From Motiliproteus sp. SC1-56 (GTDB taxonomy: Bacteria > Pseudomonadota > Gammaproteobacteria > Pseudomonadales > Balneatricaceae), in NCBI RefSeq assembly GCF_017309075.1, contig NZ_JAEMGS010000007.1, positions 124,001-188,000 on the forward strand: 64,000 bases of DNA, written 5' to 3'. Positions 35,989 to 45,655 of the stretch are shown piece by piece. The first letter of the stretch is position 1, and each line of letters opens with the position of its first letter. The translations under genes were made by a program, and so were the position numbers. Below the pieces are notes generated by a model. That model saw only the letters and a program-made list of their open reading frames with translations. It was not told the DNA's origin and ran no database searches.

Positions 35989-37360
35989 AGGCCGCGTACT
36001 GGTGGTTGAAGACGACCTGGAGCTGCGCGAGGCGCTCTGCGACACCCTGGATCTGGCCGGCTACGGCTTTAAGGGGGTGGACTCCGGCGAGGCGGCGTTG
36101 GAACTGCTCACCCGCGAGCCGATGGACATGGTGGTGAGCGACGTCAACATGGGGGGCATGGACGGACACGCCTTGCTGGCGGAGATCAAGCGTCGCCACC
36201 CCGGGCTGCCGATGATGCTGATCACCGCTTACGGTCAGGTGGATCGGGCCGTGGATGCGATCCGTAACGGCGCCGTGGACTACCTGCTAAAACCCTTTGA
36301 ACCGGAGCAGCTGCTGGCCATTGTCGGGCGTTACGCGGACAGCCAGCTGGAGGCAGGTTCCGTGCCCGAGCCCGTGGCCGAGGAGGCTTCCAGCAAGCAG
36401 CTGCTGCAGCTCGCGCGCCGGGTCGCCAGCACCGATTCCACCGTGTTGATCCTGGGCGAGTCCGGCACCGGCAAGGAGGTGCTGGCCCAGTATATTCACC
36501 GTCACTCGCCACGGCGTGACGGCCCCTTCGTGGCCATCAACTGCGCGGCCATTCCCGAGAACATGCTCGAGGCGACCCTGTTCGGCCACGAGAAAGGATC
36601 TTTTACCGGTGCTCACGCCAGCATGCCCGGCAAGTTCGAGCAGGCGGACGGCGGCACTATCCTGCTCGATGAGATCTCCGAGATGGAGGTGGGGCTGCAG
36701 GCCAAACTGCTGCGGGTGCTGCAGGAGCAAGAGGTGGAGCGCATCGGCGGGCGCAAAACCATCAAGCTGGATGTGCGGGTGCTGGCCACCAGCAACCGTG
36801 ATCTGGCCCAGCAGGTGAGCGAGGGGCGCTTCCGGGAAGATCTCTATTACCGGCTCAATATCTTCCCCCTGCAGTGGCTGCCCCTGCGCGAGCGCCCGGC
36901 GGACCTGGTGCCCCTGGCCGGCCGGCTGCTGCAGCACCATGCCGCCAAGATGAACCGGGGACCCGTGGCCCTGGACCCCAGCGCCGAGCAGGCGATCCTG
37001 GCCCACCACTGGCCGGGTAACGTGCGCGAGCTGGAGAATGCCGTTCAGCGTGCCCTGATTCTGCAGCCCGGAGCGCAGATTCAGGCGCAGGACCTCTGCA
37101 TTCAGGCCCCCGGGGGCCCTGCATCGGTGAACCTCAGTGCGGTCTCACCCGTGCCCGCGGCGCCAGAGCCGGGAGGCAGCCAGCTGGGGGATGAGGTGCG
37201 TCAGCGCGAGTTTCAGCTGATCATCGAGGCCCTGCGCGCCACCGGCGGCAGCCGCAAAGAGGCCTCCGAAAAACTGGGCATCAGCCCGCGCACCCTGCGC
37301 TACAAGCTGGCCCAGATGCGTGACAGCGGCCTCGATGTGGATGCCTTGCTGCGGGGCTGA
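35981..37360 (+). CDS. fleR: Flagellar response regulator FleR (FlrC)
   Basis: FleR activates the class III sigma-54 promoters for hook and basal-body genes. The 459-residue protein has a receiver (phospho-acceptor Asp54 in [13 protein letters not shown]) and an AAA+ domain with GESGTGKE at 159-166. The sigma-54 contact loop reads GSFTGA (206-211), with Ser in place of the usual Ala. Walker B is [10 protein letters not shown] Fis-type HTH ([22 protein letters not shown]) ends the protein. The fleS stop overlaps its start. Confidence 0.96.
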   Translation: MTKGRVLVVEDDLELREALCDTLDLAGYGFKGVDSGEAALELLTREPMDMVVSDVNMGGMDGHALLAEIKRRHPGLPMMLITAYGQVDRAVDAIRNGAVDYLLKPFEPEQLLAIVGRYADSQLEAGSVPEPVAEEASSKQLLQLARRVASTDSTVLILGESGTGKEVLAQYIHRHSPRRDGPFVAINCAAIPENMLEATLFGHEKGSFTGAHASMPGKFEQADGGTILLDEISEMEVGLQAKLLRVLQEQEVERIGGRKTIKLDVRVLATSNRDLAQQVSEGRFREDLYYRLNIFPLQWLPLRERPADLVPLAGRLLQHHAAKMNRGPVALDPSAEQAILAHHWPGNVRELENAVQRALILQPGAQIQAQDLCIQAPGGPASVNLSAVSPVPAAPEPGGSQLGDEVRQREFQLIIEALRATGGSRKEASEKLGISPRTLRYKLAQMRDSGLDVDALLRG

Positions 37361-37479
37361 GCTTGGTTCTGGGGGAGCGGGAAGCGGGAAACGGGAAACG
37401 GGAAGGTGAGGGCGGTAACCGCTGATCCTCATCCCTCATTCCTCATTCCTCACGTGCCCTCTCACTCTTGCCGCCCCGC

Positions 37480-37953
37480 TCAGAGTCCGCAGCGGTGTAC
37501 CATCTCCAGCCAGAGCCGTACCTGGCCCACCGCGCTGTGCAGGTCCATGCCCAGCAGACTTTCGCTCTCCTGCCGGCACAGTTCGCGCTCCTCGCCCGGG
37601 ACTCCGGCGAACAGCTCCGCCAGGGGGCGCAGGGGCAGGTCTAGCTCCGTATCCAGGGCCTCCTCCACGGCTTCAAGCGCCTGTTCGCTGCCATGGAGGT
37701 CCACCGCGTACAACGCCTCTTCCCCGAGATCCTCCCGTAGCTCCTGCAGCACTGCCTTGGCGCTGTGGCCTTCCATCAGCAGCTGTTGCGGGTCCACCTC
37801 CAGGTAGCCGTGATCCCGTTCCAGCCAGGCGTCCTCCGGGCTGATCAGGGTGTGCTTGACCTCGCCCCCGGGCAGGGACCAGGCGACGGCGACGGGAAAA
37901 CCCTCCGGGTCCGGAGTGCTCAGTTCGAAGGCGATAATCACCGGGTAGGACAT
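37480..37953 (-). CDS. Uncharacterised protein resembling a catalytically dead DnaQ-type exonuclease
   Basis: The 157-residue protein starts MSYPVIIAFELSTPDPEG. Its layout recalls short DEDDh exonucleases: a first beta strand, then FPVAVAWSLPGGEVKHTLISPEDAW, then LYAVD, and near the C terminus DLHSAVGQVRLWLE, like the family's H-x-A-x-x-D motif. The first acidic motif reads AFE instead of DxE, and the last Asp appears as Gln, so catalysis is unlikely. The fold assignment is my inference. It is convergent with fleR and divergent from acs. The 119-base gap to fleR holds short direct repeats (GGGAAAC; CCTCATT). Confidence 0.6.
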   Translation of the reverse strand: MSYPVIIAFELSTPDPEGFPVAVAWSLPGGEVKHTLISPEDAWLERDHGYLEVDPQQLLMEGHSAKAVLQELREDLGEEALYAVDLHGSEQALEAVEEALDTELDLPLRPLAELFAGVPGEERELCRQESESLLGMDLHSAVGQVRLWLEMVHRCGL

Positions 37954-38049
37954 GGGGTTTTAGCTCCAGCAGAAAACAAGCGCTCATTATATACGGCTGC
38001 GCCATTAGTATGAGCGCCCGCCGCCGGGCCGCCATGTTCCGGGGTGCGT

Positions 38050-38063
38050 AGACCAATGTCTAA
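38050..38063. promoter_or_regulatory. Candidate CrbR operator upstream of acs
   Basis: AGACCAATGTCTAA contains the inverted repeat AGAC-N4-GTCT and lies 135 bases upstream of acs. Twelve of its 14 bases recur at 45751-45764 in the crbS/symporter gap. A pair of GGTAT direct repeats follows at about 38086-38102. Its role as binding site of the adjacent LuxR-type regulator is inference. Confidence 0.45.
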
Positions 38064-38198
38064 TTTAGAGGGCTTCCGGCGGTTCGGTATAACCAGTGGT
38101 ATCGGCCAATAAGAAAAATGGGCGGGCCCATGCCTGCGATAAACGGCAAGGAATAACAACGATAAATACATTACCTGATATGGATAAAGGGCATCATC

Positions 38199-40151
38199 AT
38201 GAGTGAAACCAAGGTCTACCCCGTCAATCCGGAATTTGCCAAGAATGCCTGGGTTGATAACGACAAGTACCTGGCGATGTACGAGCAGTCCGTGAAAGAC
38301 CCCGAGGGCTTCTGGGGCGAGCACGGCAAGCGACTGGACTGGATCAAGCCGTATACCAAGGTCAAGAACACCTCTTTCGATCCCCACAACGTCGACATTC
38401 GCTGGTTCGAAGACGGCACCCTGAACGCCTCCGCCAACTGCCTGGACCGTAACCTGGAAACCCGTGGCGACCAGGTGGCCATCATCTGGGAAGGCGACGA
38501 CCCCAACGAAGACGAGAAAATCACCTATCGCGACCTGTACGAGCGGGTCTGCAAGTTCGCCAACGCCCTGAAAGCCCAGGGCGCCAAGAAAGGCGACGTG
38601 GTGACCCTGTACCTGCCGATGATCCCTGAGGCCGCCGTGGCCATGCTGGCCTGTGCCCGCATCGGCGCCGTGCACTCCATCGTTTTCGGCGGTTTCTCCC
38701 CCGATGCCCTGGCAGCGCGGATCGAGGGCGCCAAGTCCAACATCGTGATCACCGCTGATGAGAGCCTGCGCGGCGGCAAGGCCGTGCCGCTGAAGGCCAA
38801 CGTCGATAAGGCCCTGCAGAACGCCGGCACCGCCTGCTGCGAAAAAGTGGTGGTGGTCAAGCGCACCGGCGGCAACATCGACTGGAATGAGAGCCGGGAC
38901 GTCTGGTACGAGGAGATCGTCGCCGACGCTTCCGTCGATTGCCCGCCCGAGGAGATGAACGCCGAGGATCCGCTGTTCATCCTCTACACCTCCGGTTCCA
39001 CTGGCCAGCCCAAGGGCCTCAAGCACACCACCGGCGGTTATATGGTCTACGCGGCCATGACCCACCAGTACGCCTTCGACTACAAGGACGGCGACATCTA
39101 CTGGTGTACTGCCGACGTGGGCTGGGTCACCGGCCACAGCTACATCGTCTACGGCCCCCTGGCCAACGGCGCCACTACCCTGATGTTCGAAGGGGTGCCA
39201 AGCTACCCGGACATGTCCCGTTTCGGCCGCGTGATCGAGAAGCACAAGGTCAACCAGTTCTACACCGCGCCTACCGCCATCCGCGCGCTGATGCAGCAGG
39301 GCGAGGACGTGCTGGGTGACTCCGATCTCTCCAGCCTGAAGATCCTCGGTTCCGTGGGCGAGCCCATCAACCCCGAGGCCTGGGAGTGGTACCACCGGGT
39401 CATGGGCAAGGGTAAGTGCCCCATCGTCGACACCTGGTGGCAGACCGAAACCGGCGGCATGATGATCCTGCCCCTGCCGGGTGCTACCGCCGCCAAGCCG
39501 GGCTCGGCCACCCGCCCATTCTTCGGGGTGCAGCCGGCCCTGGTGGACAACGAGGGCAACATTCTCGACGGCGCCACCGACGGCAACCTGGTCATCACCG
39601 ACAGCTGGCCGGGCCAGGGCCGCTCCATCTGGGGCGATCACGAGCGCTTCGTACAGACCTACTTCTCCACCTTCAAGGGCTACTACACCACCGGTGACGG
39701 CGCTCGTCGCGACGAGGACGGTTACTACTGGATCACCGGTCGTGTGGACGATGTGATCAACGTCTCCGGTCACCGCATGGGTACCGCCGAGGTGGAGTCC
39801 GCCCTGGTGGCGCACCCGAAAGTGGCCGAGGCAGCCGTGGTGGGTTACCCCCACGACCTCAAGGGCCAGGGCATCTACGTTTACGTGACCCTGCAGGCCG
39901 GCGAGGAGGAGTCCGACGAGCTGCTCAAGGAGCTGCGTAACTGGGTGCGTCAGGAGATCGGCCCGATCGCCACTCCCGACCTGATCCAGTTCGCACCGGG
40001 CCTGCCCAAGACCCGTTCCGGCAAGATCATGCGCCGGATTCTGCGTAAGGTGGCCGAGGATGATTTCGGTAGCCTGGGCGATACCTCCACCCTGGCCGAC
40101 CCGAGCGTCGTGGACGATCTGATCGAGAACCGTCGCAACCGTAAGAGCTAA
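38199..40151 (+). CDS. acs: Acetyl-CoA synthetase (AMP-forming)
   Basis: Acs activates acetate to acetyl-CoA through acetyl-AMP, the high-affinity route for acetate use. At 650 residues it is full length. ANL-superfamily motifs are clear: the P-loop [44 protein letters not shown] and the C-terminal [11 protein letters not shown]. Lys609 in that motif is the residue reversibly acetylated by Pat/CobB in Salmonella. It is followed by a strong terminator and then its presumed regulator pair. A deacetylase-family gene at 8,035-8,958 could be relevant but is distant. Confidence 0.98.
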   Translation: MSETKVYPVNPEFAKNAWVDNDKYLAMYEQSVKDPEGFWGEHGKRLDWIKPYTKVKNTSFDPHNVDIRWFEDGTLNASANCLDRNLETRGDQVAIIWEGDDPNEDEKITYRDLYERVCKFANALKAQGAKKGDVVTLYLPMIPEAAVAMLACARIGAVHSIVFGGFSPDALAARIEGAKSNIVITADESLRGGKAVPLKANVDKALQNAGTACCEKVVVVKRTGGNIDWNESRDVWYEEIVADASVDCPPEEMNAEDPLFILYTSGSTGQPKGLKHTTGGYMVYAAMTHQYAFDYKDGDIYWCTADVGWVTGHSYIVYGPLANGATTLMFEGVPSYPDMSRFGRVIEKHKVNQFYTAPTAIRALMQQGEDVLGDSDLSSLKILGSVGEPINPEAWEWYHRVMGKGKCPIVDTWWQTETGGMMILPLPGATAAKPGSATRPFFGVQPALVDNEGNILDGATDGNLVITDSWPGQGRSIWGDHERFVQTYFSTFKGYYTTGDGARRDEDGYYWITGRVDDVINVSGHRMGTAEVESALVAHPKVAEAAVVGYPHDLKGQGIYVYVTLQAGEEESDELLKELRNWVRQEIGPIATPDLIQFAPGLPKTRSGKIMRRILRKVAEDDFGSLGDTSTLADPSVVDDLIENRRNRKS

Positions 40152-40176
40152 CGCTCAAGCTGTTGTAACTTCTTTG

Positions 40177-40216
40177 AAAAGCCCCCCTAGTCCTTTAGAC
40201 TAGGGGGGCTTTTTTG
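40177..40216 (+). terminator. Intrinsic terminator after acs
   Basis: AAAAGCCCCCCTAGTC pairs with GACTAGGGGGGCTTTTTT around a short loop. The very stable stem and T run lie 26 bases after the acs stop, separating acs from the downstream regulator gene. Confidence 0.95.
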
Positions 40217-40268
40217 TGCAGACGCCTCAAGGCGCGCTATCGACAGGAACAGGCGGGAGTAAATACGG

Positions 40269-40934
40269 ATGCAACTGGCGCAAAAAATTATCATCGCAGA
40301 CGACCATCCCCTTTTCAGGGCGGCGCTGAAGCAGGCCGTGACCCAGGCGGTGCCGGATGTTGTCGTGATCGAGGCCGATTCCCTCACCGCGCTGCAGGAA
40401 ACTGTCGAGGCCCATAGCGATGCAGATCTGGTGCTGCTCGACCTGCACATGCCGGGCACCAACGGCTTCACGGGGCTGGTGTTCCTGCGCGGGCAGAACC
40501 CGAGTATGCCGGTGGTGGTGGTTTCCGGCAGCGAAGAGCCGCGGGTGATGCGCCGGGCCATTGAATACGGAGCCTCCGGGTTTATCCCCAAGTCGGCACC
40601 GCTGGAAACTATCTCTGCCGCGATCCTGGACGTGCTCGAAGGCGAAGTCTGGCTTCCTGAAGAAGTGGCCGATGGCGCCGAGGGGGTGAGCGAGGATGAC
40701 GCTGAGTTCGCTGCCAAGCTGGCCTCCCTGACGCCCCAGCAGTTCCGGGTGCTGATGATGCTGACCGAAGGGCTGCTCAACAAGCAGATCGCCTATGAGC
40801 TCAACGTCAGCGAGGCGACGATCAAGGCCCACGTCACCGCTATCCTGCGCAAACTCGGGGTTCACAGCCGCACCCAGGCGGTGATCGAAGCGAGCCGCCT
40901 CGGGGTGGAGGCGCCCAAGACCGAACTCGGCTGA
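40269..40934 (+). CDS. crbR: LuxR/NarL-type response regulator, acetate switch (CrbR/ErdR-like)
   Basis: The 221-residue regulator has a receiver with the acidic pair Asp11-Asp12, phospho-acceptor Asp58 in LVLLDLHMPG, the conserved PKSAPLETI, and a C-terminal LuxR-type HTH (LTPQQFRVLMMLTEGLLNKQIAYELNVSEATIKAH). CrbR/ErdR regulators of Vibrio and Pseudomonas activate acs together with the symporter-kinase CrbS/MxtR. Its place between acs and a CrbS-like gene supports that role. The convergent layout with crbS is separated by repeat copy B. Confidence 0.85.
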   Translation: MQLAQKIIIADDHPLFRAALKQAVTQAVPDVVVIEADSLTALQETVEAHSDADLVLLDLHMPGTNGFTGLVFLRGQNPSMPVVVVSGSEEPRVMRRAIEYGASGFIPKSAPLETISAAILDVLEGEVWLPEEVADGAEGVSEDDAEFAAKLASLTPQQFRVLMMLTEGLLNKQIAYELNVSEATIKAHVTAILRKLGVHSRTQAVIEASRLGVEAPKTELG

Positions 40935-40957
40935 TCCTTAAGATTCTGTTGTGCCAT

Positions 40958-40985
40958 GCCCCCGCCCACGTGCGGGGGTTTTGCG
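40958..40985 (+). terminator. Intrinsic terminator after the crbR-like gene
   Basis: CCCCCGC pairs with GTGCGGGGG through a short loop and is followed by TTTTGCGTTTTT. It lies 24 bases after the regulator stop. Confidence 0.8.
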
Positions 40986-41090
40986 TTTTTGGGGGCGGCT
41001 TTCGGCGCAAAGCAGCCCTTTTGGGGTTGTTTTGGTGGGCCGATGGTTTGGGTGTTTCAGATTGTTTGTTGAACGGGGACGATGGTTGTT

Positions 41091-41661
41091 TGTTGCGCCC
41101 ACTCGGGCGCCTTCATTTCTTTGCCGCGCGGCAAAGAAACAGAAGCAAAGAAACCGCGCCCCAATCAATCGCCCTGCGGGTACGCGCCTGCGGCGCTATG
41201 AAAGCCAAACTGAGGCGACCATACGCGCCATCCTTGGCGCGGATGGTCGGATCGTCATCCTTGACGATCCCCTTCGGGCCATTTTCAGTCTGGCTTTCAT
41301 CGATTGATAGGGGACCCAGGGGTGCTTTCCGAAGCGACGCTGCTCGCCTACAGGCCTCATGTTGCCGGTCAGTCAGCGCTGCCGTTGCCTCAGGCAACTG
41401 CTTGGTTCCCTTTCGTAATCGTTCAAAGTCAGCATGATTAGGCCCGCAAGGGGGCCGTCATGGATGACGGCCCTGGTCGCCGCGCCATGGAAGGCGCGTC
41501 GGCCAGCCCAAGCTGACTTTGAGCGCGCCAACGGCGCGTACCCGAAGGGCGATTGCGCAAGGGTCGCCTGGGTTTGCTAAGGGAATGGCGAAACATTCCC
41601 TTAGCCCGCCCGGCCGGGGCGGAATAAAACCTCATCGGAAGGCCGAAAATGAGCTGGAAAA
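41091..41661 (-). repeat. Structured dispersed repeat, copy B (inverted relative to copy A)
   Basis: The reverse complement aligns with 541-1105. Matching hairpins lie at 41116-41139, 41249-41270, 41455-41470 and 41576-41605. The stem at 41576-41605 differs from its partner at 591-620 at two positions, and both are compensated. The stem at 41116-41139 likewise has compensated changes against 1053-1076. The poorly matching middle is about 41310-41440. It fills the convergent gap between the crbR-like and crbS-like genes. No credible gene is visible here, and nothing else was found up to 41719. Confidence 0.8.
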
Positions 41662-41719
41662 TCCAAAGCCCCACATCACCGAAAAGGTCCGCGTTGCGCC
41701 GTTAATCGCCCTGCGCTCC

Positions 41720-44700
41720 TCAGCGCTTGGCCAGCAGCGTATTCATCATCGCCCTAAGGCCGGCGGGCTTCATGGGCTTGTGCAGCAGGCGGGCGCCGAA
41801 GGTGGCGACTTCCTCCTGGATTTCGTCAGTGCGGTCGGCGGTGATGACGATGGCCGGAACGGGCTGCTCCCAGTGCCGCGCCAGGGCCTCCAGCGCCATG
41901 ATGCCGGTCTGGGTCTCTCCCAGGTGGTAGTCGGCGAGAATGATATCGGGAACAAACCCGGTCTCGGCCTGGGCGAGGGCATCGGCCTCGCTCAGCGCGG
42001 TGCGTACCTCGCAGCCCCAGCCCTTGAGCAGCGCCGCCATCCCTTCCAGGATATTGGGCTCGTTGTCGATGCATAGCACCTTGACCCCGTTAAGGTTGCT
42101 GGCCCGGCCGCCTGCGCCGCGGCCCCGGGGGCTCTTCTTCACCACCTTCTGCGGATCGCCCAGCGGCAGGTCGATGCTGAACACCGTGCCGGCGCCGACC
42201 CAGGAACGGACGTTCAGCGGGTGCTCGAGCATGCGGGCGATGCGCTCGGTGATCGCCAGCCCCAGTCCCAGTCCCTTGACCTGGGAGTGCTTGGGGTTGT
42301 CGATGCGACGAAACTCTTCGAACACCTCTTTGATCTTGTTATCGGGAATGCCGACCCCGGTGTCCCAGACCTCGACCCGAAGGGTGCTACCACGACGGCG
42401 GCAGCCCAGCAGAATGCGACCGGACTGGGTGTAGCGGATGGCGTTGGAGAGAAAGTTCTGCAGCACCCGGCGCAGCAGTTGCTGGTCGCTGTGTACCACC
42501 TGGTCACAATTGACGCTGCGAAAATCGAGCCCTTTCTCTGCCGCCAGTACGCGGAACTCTGCCTGCAGGTTGCCGAACAGGGTGCCGAGACGGAAGTGGG
42601 TGAGGGTGGGCTCAAGAGCACCGGCATCCAGCTTGGAGATGTCCAGCAAGGTGACCAGCAGCTCTTCGGCGGCTTTTAGCGAACCGTCCAGGTTGCGGAC
42701 CAGCTCGGCGGTCTCCTCGTCGTGGCCGCGCTGACCCAGGGCCGAGGCGAACAGGCGCGAGGCGTTGAGCGGTTGCAGCAGGTCGTGGCTGGCGGCTGCG
42801 AGAAAGCGGGTCTTGCCCTGGTTGGCCTCGTCCGCCTCCGACTTGGCCTGGCGCAGCTCGTCCTCGATCAGGGCGCGGATGGTGTTCTCCTTGCGCAGCT
42901 CCTTGTTGATCGCGGAAATCGCCTGGGTGCGTTCGTGGACCCGCTGCTCCAGGTTTTCGTTGGTCTCCTGCAGGGCCAGCTCCGCCTGCCGGCGCTCGGT
43001 GATGTCCTGGTAGAGGGTGAAGTAGCCCAGCACGTCCCCGTACTCGCCGATATGGGGAATGTAGGTAACGTCGGCATAGCGCACCTGGCCGTCAGGGTGG
43101 GGCAGGCGGGTCTCGAAGCGCTGGCGCTCGCCCTTGAGTACCCGGTTGATAAAGGGGGTGCGTTGCTCGTATTCGTCCCGGTCCAGGATCTTGTAACAGG
43201 GTGTGCCGGAGATGTTGTGGCGGTCGCGAATGCCGAAGGTCTCGGCATAGGCGCGGTTGACGAAGAGGTAGTTCCGCTCGCAGTCGAGGTAGGCGATCAG
43301 TACCGGCACGTTGTCGGTATAGATGCGGATGCTCTGCTCGCTTTCACGCAGGGCCTCCTCGGTGCGCTTGTGGGCGGTGATGTCCATGTAGGTGTTTACG
43401 TAGCCGCCGCCGGGCATGGGGTTGCCCTGTATCTCCATGACGGTGCCGTCCTGACGGTAGCGTACGTAGGAGTGGGGCTGGCCGGATTTAAGCACCGCCA
43501 GCCGTTTGCTGACCAGCTCCTCGATGTCACCGGGGCCGTATTCACCCATCTGCGCATTGTGGCGGAAGATGTCGGCGGCGGGGCGGCCTACGCAGATCAG
43601 CCCTTCGGGGTAGTCGAACATCTCGGTATAACGGCGGTTCCAGGCCACCAGGCGCATCTGCTGGTCCACCACGCTGATCCCCTGGTTGACGTTTTCGATG
43701 GTCGATTGCAGCAGGGAGCGGTTGAACTTGAGCACTTGGGACGCTTCGTCGACGATGGAGACCACATCGCCCAGTTGCATGTCCTTGCCGCGCAGGGTGG
43801 AGGCCATGAGAATCCGGGCCGAGGATGAGCCGATCACCCCCGCCAGCAGGCGTTCGGTGAAGTCGATCAGCTCGCTGGACGCGCGGTCGCCGGACAGGGG
43901 CGGGTCTTCGCCCCGCTGCAGGGCGAATCCGGTGAGGGCGTGTTTCGCCTTATTCATGCCGATGAAGCGCTCTACCAGCAGCTGCAGGTCCCCCACGGTG
44001 GCGTGGCCGGCGACCCCGTGACTCGGCTCCAGGGTGTAGTCGGCCTGGGTGTCCACGTAGGTGCTGGCCTGGATGCGGTCGATCAGCCGCACCGGACCGT
44101 AGCGGGACACCAGCACATACAGCAGGGTGTTGATCAGCAGGCTCCAGAAGGTGCCGTGGGTGAGCGGGTCGGTGAGCGGCATGCCGAACAGGGCGGTGGG
44201 GTGTGCCCAGTCCGATTGCCACAGGGCGGCTTGCATCGCCTCGGGAATCAGCCCCGCCGTGGTCATGGTGGGAATCACCAGGGTGTAAAGCCAGATGGCA
44301 AAGCCCGCGCTGATGCCGGCCAGGGCGCCGTAGCGGCTGCCCTTTTTCCAGGTCACGGCGCCGAGCAGGGCGGGGGCGAACTGGGCCACGGCGACGAATG
44401 CCAGCAGGCCGAAGGAGGCGAGATCCCCGGACTCGCCAAAAATCCGGTAGTAGAAGTAGGCCAGCAGCATCAGGTTGATGATGGTGAGTCGGCGTACCTT
44501 GAGCAGCAGCGAACCCAGGTCCTTACTTCTTGAGATGTGGCGCTTGAGCCAGGGAAAGCGCATCAGCACGGGCACTACGATGTCGTTACAGACCATGGTG
44601 CTGAGGGTGATGGTGGCGACGATGACCATGGAAGTGGCGGCGGAAAGCCCGCCGAGAAAGGCGAACATCGCCAGCTGGTTTTCCCCGGCCGCCAGGGGCA

Positions 44701-45655
44701 GGCTGAGGACGAAGGTGTCGGCGTCAACGGTGCCGTCGGGAAAGGTGAGCATCCCCGCGGTGGCGATCGGCAGTACGAACAGGCTGGCCAGGATCAGGTA
44801 GCCGGGAAACACCCAGCGCGCTACCCGCAGGTCCTTGGGGTCGGCGTTCTCCACCACGGCGACGTGGAACTGGCGCGGCAGGCAGAGGATGGCGATGGCG
44901 GCCAGCAGGGTCTCGGTAATGAAGCTGTTCTGGGTCAGGTCGCGTTGAAAGTTCTCGTTGGTGGCCAGCTCTCTTGCCGCCTTGCTGAACAGGTCGTCAA
45001 AGCCGTCGAAGATCCCAAAGGTGACGAACAGCCCCACGGCGATGAACGCGGCGAGCTTGACGATCGATTCAAAGGCCACCGCCAGCACGATGCCCTCGTG
45101 GTGTTCGGTGGCGTCGATGTGCCGGGTACCGAAGAGGATCGAGAAGAGGGCCATCAACAGGGCCACGAACAGGGCGGTGTCGGCGCCGTTGCTGGCGGTG
45201 GCGCCGGCGGCGGTGGTGAGCGCGTTGTAGCTAATTGCCACCGCTTTAAGCTGCAGGGCGATGTAGGGAACCACCCCCAGTACCGCGATGGTGGTGACCA
45301 GCACCGCCAGCATCTGGCTTTTACCGTAGCGTGAGGCGATGAAGTCGGAGATGGTGGTGATGTTCTGCTGCTTGCTGATCTGGACAATCTTGGTGAACAC
45401 CTGCCAGGCGACGATAAAGGTGATGATCGGGCCAAGATAAGTGGCGAGGAACTCCCAGCCGCTGGTGGAGGCGCGCCCCACGGCACCGTAAAAGGTCCAG
45501 GAGGTGGCGTAGACCGCCAGGGAAAGGCTGTATACCAGGGGCCGGGCGCGGGAGCTTAAAAGCTGACGGGCGTGGTTGTCGCCGTAATAGGCGATTGCAA
45601 ACAGGGTCCCCACGTAGGTGAGGGAGATAAGGGTAATAAACCAGCCTTCGAGCAT
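41720..45655 (-). CDS. crbS: Symporter-coupled hybrid histidine kinase (CrbS/MxtR-like)
   Basis: The 1,311-residue membrane kinase begins with an SLC5-like sodium/solute symporter domain of about 13 membrane segments (about 1-510; YATSWTFYGAVGRASTSGWEF). PAS domains occupy roughly 640-900 (including ISVVDQQMRLVAWNRRYTEMF). A coiled coil follows, then HisKA with His957 in AAASHDLLQPLNA, an HATPase domain (VWDTGVGIPDNK, GLGLGLAI), and a C-terminal receiver with Asp1242 in IILADYHLGE. CrbS of Vibrio and MxtR of Pseudomonas share this layout and govern acetate use. It is divergent from the symporter pair and next to its presumed regulator and target acs. Confidence 0.9.
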   Translation of the reverse strand: MLEGWFITLISLTYVGTLFAIAYYGDNHARQLLSSRARPLVYSLSLAVYATSWTFYGAVGRASTSGWEFLATYLGPIITFIVAWQVFTKIVQISKQQNITTISDFIASRYGKSQMLAVLVTTIAVLGVVPYIALQLKAVAISYNALTTAAGATASNGADTALFVALLMALFSILFGTRHIDATEHHEGIVLAVAFESIVKLAAFIAVGLFVTFGIFDGFDDLFSKAARELATNENFQRDLTQNSFITETLLAAIAILCLPRQFHVAVVENADPKDLRVARWVFPGYLILASLFVLPIATAGMLTFPDGTVDADTFVLSLPLAAGENQLAMFAFLGGLSAATSMVIVATITLSTMVCNDIVVPVLMRFPWLKRHISRSKDLGSLLLKVRRLTIINLMLLAYFYYRIFGESGDLASFGLLAFVAVAQFAPALLGAVTWKKGSRYGALAGISAGFAIWLYTLVIPTMTTAGLIPEAMQAALWQSDWAHPTALFGMPLTDPLTHGTFWSLLINTLLYVLVSRYGPVRLIDRIQASTYVDTQADYTLEPSHGVAGHATVGDLQLLVERFIGMNKAKHALTGFALQRGEDPPLSGDRASSELIDFTERLLAGVIGSSSARILMASTLRGKDMQLGDVVSIVDEASQVLKFNRSLLQSTIENVNQGISVVDQQMRLVAWNRRYTEMFDYPEGLICVGRPAADIFRHNAQMGEYGPGDIEELVSKRLAVLKSGQPHSYVRYRQDGTVMEIQGNPMPGGGYVNTYMDITAHKRTEEALRESEQSIRIYTDNVPVLIAYLDCERNYLFVNRAYAETFGIRDRHNISGTPCYKILDRDEYEQRTPFINRVLKGERQRFETRLPHPDGQVRYADVTYIPHIGEYGDVLGYFTLYQDITERRQAELALQETNENLEQRVHERTQAISAINKELRKENTIRALIEDELRQAKSEADEANQGKTRFLAAASHDLLQPLNASRLFASALGQRGHDEETAELVRNLDGSLKAAEELLVTLLDISKLDAGALEPTLTHFRLGTLFGNLQAEFRVLAAEKGLDFRSVNCDQVVHSDQQLLRRVLQNFLSNAIRYTQSGRILLGCRRRGSTLRVEVWDTGVGIPDNKIKEVFEEFRRIDNPKHSQVKGLGLGLAITERIARMLEHPLNVRSWVGAGTVFSIDLPLGDPQKVVKKSPRGRGAGGRASNLNGVKVLCIDNEPNILEGMAALLKGWGCEVRTALSEADALAQAETGFVPDIILADYHLGETQTGIMALEALARHWEQPVPAIVITADRTDEIQEEVATFGARLLHKPMKPAGLRAMMNTLLAKR

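Noticed and set aside
37375-37460. Short direct repeats (GGGAAAC and CCTCATT) after fleR
   Set aside because: There are only two or three tiny units with no spacer structure. They are not CRISPR-like and are most likely simple-sequence drift in a convergent gap.
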